In this document: positions 1 to 6,902 of the stretch, piece after piece | Layout: the number at the start of each line of letters is the position of its first letter | Numbering within the stretch: the stretch's first letter is position 1 | NCBI GenBank assembly: GCA_900073065.1 | Contig: FJOG01000049.1 | Location: 11,567-24,912 of the forward strand | Length of the DNA stretch: 13,346 nt | Direction of reading: 5' to 3' | From: Phialocephala subalpina | Taxonomy: Eukaryota > Ascomycota > Leotiomycetes > Helotiales > Mollisiaceae | Program-made: the position numbers and the translations under genes | Notes under the pieces: generated by a model | What the model saw: the letters and a program-made list of their open reading frames with translations, nothing else | Told to the model about the DNA's origin: nothing | Database searches by the model: none

Positions 1-341
1 AGTCTAATAGTCTTGCGGCTCTTGCAGGAATGGCGAAGTTGCTACTTGCTGGCGTGGGAGATTATTCGTGTGATTGCTTTTGAAATTCTGAACTAAAAGT
101 CAAATACTGAGAAGAATATAGATAGAGGTGCAAAGCTGCCGTAAGGCTATCCCAGTGCTAACGTGCCAGTGAGGGGTCAAAATGCTTCTCACGTGTGGTG
201 GTATCCGAGGCCCGGGTACCGGGTCCGACATTGAGAAAGGAATTGGAGCTTCGAAGTTTTTTGAGAGCCTCAATAAGCTGAGTGGCCGCGAACCGAGAGA
301 ATAGCTCGGATATTCCCAAAATGCTCTTTCTCGTTTCCAAT
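1..341. other. Non-coding flank downstream of the RING gene
   Basis: I see no supported gene here. Short open frames exist on both strands but lack recognisable domains, low-complexity coding signal or splice structure. The stretch lies just past the stop codon (342-344, minus strand) of the RING gene and probably holds its 3' untranslated region. The only local structure is a GC-rich 5-bp hairpin at 211-223 (CCCGG, 3-nt loop, CCGGG) and a CACGTG hexamer near 190. Confidence 0.5.
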
Positions 342-2033
342 TCATCTCCTTCCTCTCCTTATTCCTCCACTTCTGATCTCCTTTGCAGTTTCGTCAACAA
401 ATCTTCTCGGCCGTCTTCTTTGCCGAGAACTACGTCTCGCACCTCGAGATGGCAGCCGAAGCGTGACCATGTATGAAAGTTGCTGGTTTTGCGAGGTAGC
501 ATTTCCATTAACTTCCGCATTTCGAATCAGGCGCTGTGGAACCTGAGCCTCTTGCTGTTGTGTGCTGCTGCTTTCGTACCCGCTGTCTCTTCTCGAAGGT
601 GTTCGCCTGGAAACAATCGCGGCTTCAACTGCAACTGACTGTCTTGCTGCGTCCAACATGTCCTGATCTCGCTGAGCGGGATCTACCACCAAGATGGGGC
701 TGCCCAGATCCTCTTCCAGAGCCATTGAGCTGGCTTCGCTACACAGCACAATATCTCTCGGCCCACCCACGGAAATAGCAACACTCTCCATCGCAGGCAT
801 CTCCTCGAACCAAGGTGGTTCCCTATCTCCTCTCAAATCCCCACAGTTGCTCTCGCTCATCACCGAACTCGCACAACTACTGTCAAATATATGCTCCTTA
901 CTCCTATACCGTCCATAGAAATCCGGAATCTCCCTCACGTCCCGAAACCAAGTGTTACACAACGGACATTTGCGCACTTCTTTCTCCTTCGCTCTCGTTC
1001 TCTTCTCAAAAAGCTCGACGATGCAATTATAATGAAACGTATGTCCACACGGCAACGAATTCGGTGGTCCAGATTCCAAAATTGCATCTTGAGAAGCGAG
1101 CGAGAACTGACACCAAGCACAGTTGTCGATCGGTACCGGCAAAGAAGGGAGGGGGACCTCAGTATAGAGATCCATATACGGATTCCCAGTCGGAGTAACG
1201 ATATACGGTCTTGATCCAACATCAACATGAGCTTTTGTCAAGTCGTACTGCTCAGCCCGAATATTGTTCACCCATTCCTCTGTCCTTCTCCTCGCGCGGA
1301 ATTTTCGAACGTCCCAGCGATCGAGCAATCTGTTCCTCCTTGCTGTTCGGGCCTGTGCGGATGTTGGAACATTTGTCGTAGAGCTGGAAGAGGGGATTCG
1401 ATCAATGAGCATGTTGTATTGCGCCACTGCACGTCTGTGGTAGGACTCCTATTCCGCTTTTCCTTCTTGTCCTTGAGCTCCTCCAAACTTTCCATTTGCA
1501 ATCAGGTTCTCGAAAAACTGTTCCCTGACCATGCCGGATGCCTCGCTAGGTATATTCTGCAATATTCCAATTCCAGATGCTGGGCCAAGTCTACCTGATG
1601 CGGGTCCGGGATCGCAGTAAGAACAAAGAGAGCCTTCGTCGGCATAGAACCAGTAATCAAAAGTCTTTTCGTAGACACAGTTCCTGCTACATAGCAGACC
1701 GGACCAAGTGTTTAGATGAAATTGGTGGCATGTAGCGTGGCTACAGCGAGGGAAGTAGAAGGTGAACTGGCCGCAGTGGTGGAGTGTTGATGCGCTTGTG
1801 TTTGGGCGTGGAGAAGGAGGTTGAGTAGGATTTGCAGGCTGTGGGGCTTGAGACATATGGGGATGCTGGGGCATTGAGGGACGTCGTGAATGTTGAGGTG
1901 ATCGGATGGGCGATGCCGGAGAGGAAGAAGGCATGTTGCCGCAGGCTAAGATGAGGTTAATGATCTGGGCTACGAAGATGGTGAGAACTTTAAAGTCAAG
2001 TTTTGAGTCACTGTCTGGTTCTTCTTGTGACAT
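342..2033 (-). CDS. RING-H2 zinc-finger protein, frame interrupted by one TAG
   Basis: Two open frames, 2033-1449 (194 aa) and 1448-342, lie in the same frame and are separated only by a TAG at 1449-1451, so I read them as one 563-codon gene. The second half has no ATG at its head; its frame opens with ESYHRRA before a GTG. Numbering from the ATG at 2033, the RING-H2 domain has C305, C308, C329, H331, H334, C337, C356 and C359 (C-x2-C, C-x-H-x2-H-x2-C, C-x2-C), the usual zinc ligands of E3 ubiquitin ligases. An upstream Cys/His-rich module (C87, C97, H99, C102, H106, C115, C119, C137, C140) follows a Pro/Ser-rich stretch and looks zinc-binding. The C terminus is Arg-rich. The start has good context (ACAATG). 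Residues 14-31 are hydrophobic, and a possible in-frame intron at 2011-1946 would remove them. Ligase function is inferred from the RING only; the target is unknown. Confidence 0.65.
1435..1488 (-). other. In-frame TAG (1449-1451) within a possible 54-nt intron
   Basis: The TAG falls between AEs of the first half and ESYHRRA of the second, in a helix-like charged run. A GT at 1488-1487 (GTTTGG) and an AG at 1436-1435 (CACAG) would bound a 54-nt, frame-preserving intron that removes the stop and joins codons as AA|A. The donor is weak and no clear CTRAY branch site is visible. The alternatives are a point mutation making a pseudogene, stop readthrough, or a sequencing error. Confidence 0.35.
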
Positions 2034-2410
2034 TGTGATGTTTTTTCAGTCTGTTTGCGATCGTTGCCTCGGGTAGTTGAGAATGTTATATCTTGTTCTT
2101 TGTTTTGGAGATGGATTCAGGTTGGGGGTTGAGGTCTTGGTCGAGAGACAAAGAAGTCGGGGGAGATAGCTCTCCATTCTTTGTCGTTTGAGTTGGCCCA
2201 GGACTGACTTCGACCACGAAACCTGCTGGTGGATGCGACGGTTGTGATTTGGAAGCGTAGAATATGCCAATGTTCGTCCAATGCTAGTCTTCAACTGAAT
2301 CGTAGAAAGGAGTGTCTGGATGTAATGGTAGTCGAACACAATTTTTTTTCTTCTTTGTCCCAAGATCGGTTGGTAAGCTCGCTGCTTCTACTCAGGCGCT
2401 AATTACCCTT

Positions 2411-2460
2411 GGCTCGCCCTCGGCTCACCTTTACCTCACCTTTAGCTCACCTTGCTCGCC
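2411..2460. repeat. 11-bp-period tandem repeat (GGCTCACCTTT-like)
   Basis: Five copies of a GCTCRCC-type core start at 2412, 2423, 2434, 2445 and 2454, giving spacings of 11, 11, 11 and 9 bp. The consensus unit is GGCTCACCTTT. The period is close to one turn of the DNA helix, so all cores would sit on the same face. Confidence 0.75.
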
Positions 2461-2482
2461 TGAGCTGCCCGAGCAATTTAAC

Positions 2483-2496
2483 CAGTTCATGAACTG
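2483..2496. repeat. Perfect 14-bp palindrome
   Basis: CAGTTCATGAACTG reads the same on both strands. It lies about 450 bp upstream of the RING gene start and 23 bp from the 11-bp tandem repeat. It could be a dimeric transcription-factor site, but no factor can be named. Confidence 0.6.
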
Positions 2497-2598
2497 TGCT
2501 TACTTTTCTCTCATACATTTAATCTCTCAGCTCTTTAATCCACTAGGTTGGATATAGACTACGGCTTTATTATATCAATTTTGTCAAGTTTTGGCGAT

Positions 2599-2633
2599 GA
2601 TCCCTGAGGGGCCCAAACGGGCTCCCAAGGATC
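2599..2633. repeat. Imperfect inverted repeat at the edge of the AT-rich block
   Basis: The arm at 2599-2614 (GATCCCTGAGGGGCCC) is an imperfect inverse of 2619-2633 (GGGCTCCCAAGGATC), separated by AAAC. It lies just left of the presumed transposon terminus. Confidence 0.5.
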
Positions 2634-2669
2634 TCGGACCAAACCATTATAAAAATAGATTCACCAAAT

Positions 2670-3480
2670 AAGATTCCCCCCGGAACCTCGGCCACCCCCT
2701 AAGTTCGGCCACTTTTTACACCAAAAATCGCGATTTTTACTCTTTAATAACTTTACTAAAAATTAATATAATTCTCTAAAACTTAAAATATAAACTTTTT
2801 ATATAGAATTTAAAAAAGTTATTAATTTTGTTTTTAGTTTTTATTTTTATATACTAAATAATTAAACTTCGAAAATCGAGATTTTAATTTATATATAATT
2901 TATATATAAATTTATAAATAACTTTTCAAATATTAATAAAAGTTCAAAAAATTGAAAATAATTATATTATAATAATATAATTTCAAATATATAATATATA
3001 AAGATTTCTATTAATAATTTATTTTTTAAATTAAATATTTAAAAATCTTAAAAATAAATTTATTTTAAATAAAAAGAAATATAATATTTAATATATTATA
3101 TTACGCTTTTTTTATTAATTAATTCGAGGCTTCTTTTTAAAAAGGATTTTTCATATAAATTTAAAAAAAAATTAATTCTATTTATACCTTTCAAAAATAT
3201 AATATAAAAATAATAAAAAAAGTTTCAAATATATAATAATTTCTTAGAAATCGAATTTATTACTTTTAAAAGTATTTTTGCAAGTAGTTTATATATTTTC
3301 TTATAACTTTAAAGTTTCTTACTTTTTTTTTAATATGAAAAACTTTTAGTTCAAGGTTTTTATTTAGAGTTCTTTATAAAAAATCCTTTTTTAGCGAATT
3401 AATAAATAAGATTAACTTTATTTATTTCGATAGTAAAGAAGAATTCGCAGTATAATACTTAGTCTCTTATTACTTTATCC
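2670..3480. mobile_element. RIP-degraded transposon-like element, left end
   Basis: A GC-rich terminus-like stretch (about 2673-2740) turns abruptly into roughly 740 bp of almost pure A/T with very few C or G. The terminus carries CGGCCAC twice (2689-2695 and 2706-2712) and a perfect 16-bp palindrome AAAAATCGCGATTTTT (2723-2738). Such a terminus resembles the ends of fungal Tc1/mariner or pogo/Fot1-type DNA transposons. That is a family resemblance from memory, not a match I can verify. No intact transposase frame survives and I found no matching right-hand inverted repeat in the window. The A/T bias fits RIP followed by decay. Confidence 0.5.
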
Positions 3481-4098
3481 CGATTGAAGCCAATAGAAGG
3501 TTTAATATCAATTGCAATACTCAGCTTCGAGAGAGTCAAAGGGCGAAAGATGCGCCTCATTACTAGACTGGGTGGACTATTATTGCTTCCCTTATTTCAG
3601 TCGCTATTGCGTTTACAATTTTCAATGTGATGCAATATTGGATCTCGAACAAATGACTTTAGAAGAGAGGACCGAGCTATTTGAAGGATGAGAAGGTGAA
3701 ATCAGATATTACATCTGATGGAGATGATTAGGAAGATATTGATCACCAACATCGAGATACTCGGACGCTAGCAAGGAAGTCTTTGCAGGAACCAGATGAC
3801 TGACAGGAAGAATCTGCATGAAAGAATCGGCGGCAGAATCTCAAAATGAGGCATGAGTTTGACTGAATACCGTTGAAGCAAATGAAAGAAACATTCCGCG
3901 AGCAATAAAGATGATTCCAAAATGTATACTCAGCAAACAGACATTCTCCCCTTAACGATAAAAAAGCCAAACATTGCAACAATCCTATTCATCAACAAAG
4001 CCATACTCCCCCCACCATCCCGAACCCCCAACAACTCGTTGCCGCCTACCCAACCGCACCACCCCTAAACCTCTTCAGTCCTAAAGAACCATTTGAAC
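3481..4098. other. Non-coding interval, possibly element relic
   Basis: Base composition returns towards normal, but I see no supported gene. The 79-codon minus-strand frame at 3982-3743 has no domain. A purine-rich plus-strand frame at 3663-3908 has four internal stops. The right part (about 3960-4098) lies downstream of the C2H2 gene stop and probably includes its 3' untranslated region. Confidence 0.4.
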
Positions 4099-5347
4099 CT
4101 AGATACCATGTACTCCTCTCAAGTGTTGAAGCAAATGATCGCTTCTCACGAAGCCCCTCCCAGTTGGTGATCGTGAACAGCCTAGCACGGTGCAGAAATG
4201 AACCCCGAGCCCGCGATGGGTCTTTTGGTGACGATTGAGGTCCGCGAGTCTGCTGTAAATGCGTTGACAATTCGGATGATTGCATGGAAAGTTTCCCGTG
4301 GGATACCTGAAAGGGCTGGGATTAGTGGGCATGTTAAGAGAAGATAGACAGCTCGTCAAAAGATAGGGCAAGGAAAAAAGTGGTGCGGGAAAGGTTGCCG
4401 TCGCAAGGGATTTACTTACCTGACAGAAGAGGGTATTAGGCCGCTTGAAGTGCTTGAAATTCTTACATTAAAGATTCGGCGAGCTCTTCTAGTGTCACCA
4501 TCAGTAGGGACGCAAAGCTGAACAATAAAAACCTGGATACTGACCCGTGGTTCCCAACAGGGTGATTTCCTCCGCCCATCGAAGTCATTGGCTGGGAGCC
4601 AATTGTGGAACGGGGCTGAGATCCAAGTTCATTGGAAAAAGGAGATGTCGAAGTAGTAGACAGACCCTTGCGTTTGAGGCTCCGTGAATGCGTGCTCAAA
4701 TGAACAGATTGGTGGTTGTCAATAAACTGAGGCGAGCTGGATATTCCCCTGTCGATGTCAGTGAAGGTTTTGGGCGAACATAAGAGAACATACATCTGAG
4801 GCATTTGCTCCATGGCAAGGTATTGGTGATCGTACATTGACAATGCGGGAAACAAAGATCCTTCAGAATCCATACCATTTTCAAATATGGCGTCGACAGC
4901 TACACTCGGGTCCATATTTGGATGGCTAGACGGTATTGCGGGTCCTGCAACCTCAAGATTTTTCTGACCTCTCTGATTTGACTTCGCATGGCTCAAATGG
5001 CCGCCAAACACCGAGTCTCTCCACAAATCGAGCTCTGGGTTGTGATTTTCGACAGGAGGAAGTGAATGCGTGCTAAAGTTCGGCCATTCGAAGAAGTCTG
5101 TCAACCCAGTAGCCGCGTCCTCGCAGGTCGTGCCCAAGTTATTGACTTCATCATCCCATCCCGACTCGACATTCATCCCCTGCCACATCCCTGTATCCAA
5201 CTCCAAAGTGCCATCCATTCCACCGCTAGCGTCACCATCGTCATCCGTAGTGCACGATGATGAAACTTGCCATTTTCTTGGAGAACACCTCGCTGCAAAA
5301 TCTGTGTCCCGTCCGGCGCCCAACGAGGTGTTCTGTTGTGCACCCAA
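4099..5347 (-). CDS. C2H2 zinc-finger protein, three exons, 5' end uncertain
   Basis: My model joins exon 1 (to 4545), exon 2 (4488-4420) and exon 3 (4306-4099). Intron 1 (4544-4489) starts GTCAGT, has TACTGAT as branch site and ends CACTAG. Intron 2 (4419-4307) starts GTAAGT, contains CTTAAC and CTAAT, and ends TTTCAG. Phases fit, giving about 359 residues counted from 5347. Two C2H2 fingers lie at the extreme C terminus: C299-x4-C304-x12-H317-x3-H321, then C329-x4-C334, a longer spacer, and H352-x4-H357. The long N-terminal part is Ser/Asp-rich with no domain, as in many fungal transcription factors. The codon at 5347 is TTG; the frame is open to about 5408 without an ATG, and the first in-frame ATG is at 5218. 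So either the protein starts at 5218 or a short upstream exon is missing. An alternative splice using GTAAGA at 4465 is also in phase. Target genes are unknown. Confidence 0.65.
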
Positions 5348-6055
5348 GGTGCTACCTAACGCCCCAAGCCTATGGTTCGGAGTTCCATCGCGCGCAGCAG
5401 GGTAAAGGGGTCAGGACATCAGAATTTGGAATACGATAAACGAACAACTGCTCCTGTATCACGTAAGCAATGTTCTGACTCGAGGAATGGGGCCTACTGC
5501 TCAAGACAACGATCCAGTTATGAATGCATTTGTCAAATACCGTGCCAGTCCTTCAAATCTCTGTTGCCACAAGAAGGCACTATCTACCGACCTCATTTTA
5601 TGGTCTCACTGGGCAAATCTTATTGACCCCGGGTTCGAATGGAAATGAAATTATTGAAATGTCAACGCACAACAACTGGGAAAGGCACTACTCTCAGGCC
5701 CCACGTTCAATTTCGCTTCTAGCTGCTTGCACAGTGGCCTTGCATGATAGATGGAATTAGAGGTTGTGTAGGTGTGAAGTGGTACAGGATACCTAGATGT
5801 TGCGCGTTGACGAAGCAAGCAAAACAATTATAATGTTAAGAGCTCGCAGGAGACACTCAGTTGCCGTATATCTTACTCCAAAGTTCTGATGTCGCGACCC
5901 CTATCCTGAGATCAGTGTATGGAGTAAAGGTGTCAGTTTGTACCAAAGACAGCCAGAGGGCGAACGGTTGTGCTTACGTAAATGTGTAGCTACAAGCCGG
6001 ACAGCAAGCTGTGCTTTCTGCAAACCCCTCCATAGTGTCGTAATCTTTCGTTGAA

Positions 6056-6240
6056 GGATGGTCAACCAAACAAATGAACCGCAATCTTCAAAATGAAACG
6101 ATTTTCTCTTGGGCCCAGACGTGCCTTAGAAGGCGCTCGACCAAGCGGGAGCAATGAACCGCAATCTTCAAAACGAAACGGTGTTTTCTTGGGCCCAGAA
6201 GATGCTCAACCAAGCAGGAGCAACAAAATATAATCTTCAA
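6056..6240. repeat. Degenerate tandem repeat, three copies of about 70-80 bp
   Basis: The segment ATGAACCGCAATCTTCAAAA begins at 6074 and again at 6154, each time followed by GAAACG and then TCTTGGGCCCAGA. The third copy begins GATGCTCAACCAAGCAGGAG (6201-6220) and contains AATCTTCAA at 6232. Copies one and two are offset by 80 bp, two and three by 69 bp; copy one carries an extra 11 bp (about CGTGCCTTAGA). Confidence 0.75.
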
Positions 6241-6585
6241 GAGTATGTTGGATGTGGTATGTACTTGAGTTCTGACAATGGGCCTAAAACCCAGGGAAGG
6301 GGTGTCACAGAAACCGAGGACGCTGGCCTTGTGCACATGCACAATCAATCTGGTATGCAAACAAAAAGACAGGCTCCGTGTATGTCTGTGAACGAAGGTC
6401 ATAAATTCTCAGATTGAAACAAAACGCGCAATTGGGGGGTTGGGGTGTTACTGTAGCCGAAAACAATTCAACGCGCGAAGGAGAAACAGAAAGTTCTTCG
6501 AAGAACAAGCGTCACGATAGAGGATATCAATAACCATATAAATATTCTCAAACGAAAAGCCACTAGGCAGTTTGCTGAGCTACGG

Positions 6586-6673
6586 CGCCCTATTGAGTAG
6601 GGCGGTGTCTCGTCTTCAAAACTATTGGGTGCCCTTTTTCAGCAGGCACCACGAGAGACCTGGCAAAAACCAG
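6586..6673. repeat. Cluster of hairpins
   Basis: Four stems lie in 88 bp. The first is CGCCCTA/TAGGGCG (6586-6592 with 6598-6604, 5-nt loop). The second is an outer 10-bp stem with one mismatch (6604-6613 with 6651-6660). The third is an inner 6-bp stem GGTGCC/GGCACC (6628-6633 with 6645-6650), directly stacked on the 3' side of the outer stem. The fourth is CTGG/CCAG (6660-6663 with 6670-6673). It lies about 230 bp past the HET stop codon. Confidence 0.65.
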
Positions 6674-6902
6674 TCGCTTATAGTAAGTCACGGCGCACTG
6701 CTCACCAACGAGAGAAGATCCAATTGCATTAGAAATGCGTGATTGCATATGTCAAGCCACACAACCTATTAATGGCCAATTGGGTGCTGTTTATTGTTGA
6801 TGTGCCTTGATTACATAGTGTTCCATGCCCTGGAAGCCCTACTGAAGGTCTGGAGGCGTTCTTCGGTGTGCCTGAAGTCCCCGGCTCATACACCAAGGCG
6901 CG

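Larger units (their letters stand above)
2034..2640 (-). promoter_or_regulatory. Upstream region of the RING gene
   Basis: This 600-bp stretch precedes the RING gene start and ends where the sequence becomes AT-rich. A 105-codon open frame on the minus strand (2363-2046) has no domain and is more likely leader sequence than a gene. The region contains a GC-rich tandem repeat (2411-2460), a 14-bp palindrome (2483-2496) and an imperfect inverted repeat (2599-2633), listed separately. I see no clear TATA box. Confidence 0.35.
5348..6902. other. Gene-poor interval between C2H2 and HET genes
   Basis: No gene can be supported in these 1.55 kb. The short frames on both strands (for example 5524-5760 plus, 6154-6417 plus, 6402-6088 minus) have no domain and show no splice structure; the last two cover a tandem repeat. 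The left part is probably the promoter and possible missing first exon of the C2H2 gene. The right part holds a hairpin cluster and the likely 3' end of the HET transcript. Confidence 0.4.

Noticed and set aside
2046..2363. 105-codon minus-strand open frame upstream of the RING gene
   Set aside because: It has no domain, lies where the promoter and leader are expected, and is in a different frame from the RING gene with no convincing splice link.
3663..3908. Charged plus-strand frame (81 codons) that might be a degraded transposase or other pseudogene
   Set aside because: It has four internal stops, about what chance predicts, and its charged look comes from purine-rich DNA. No domain can be recognised.
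5620..5645. GGGTTCGAAT resembling a tRNA T-loop
   Set aside because: The flanking bases do not form the T-stem and no D-arm, anticodon arm or acceptor stem can be placed upstream.
6088..6417. Overlapping open frames on both strands over the tandem repeat
   Set aside because: They are by-products of the repeat; frame is not kept between copies because of the 80 and 69 bp offsets.
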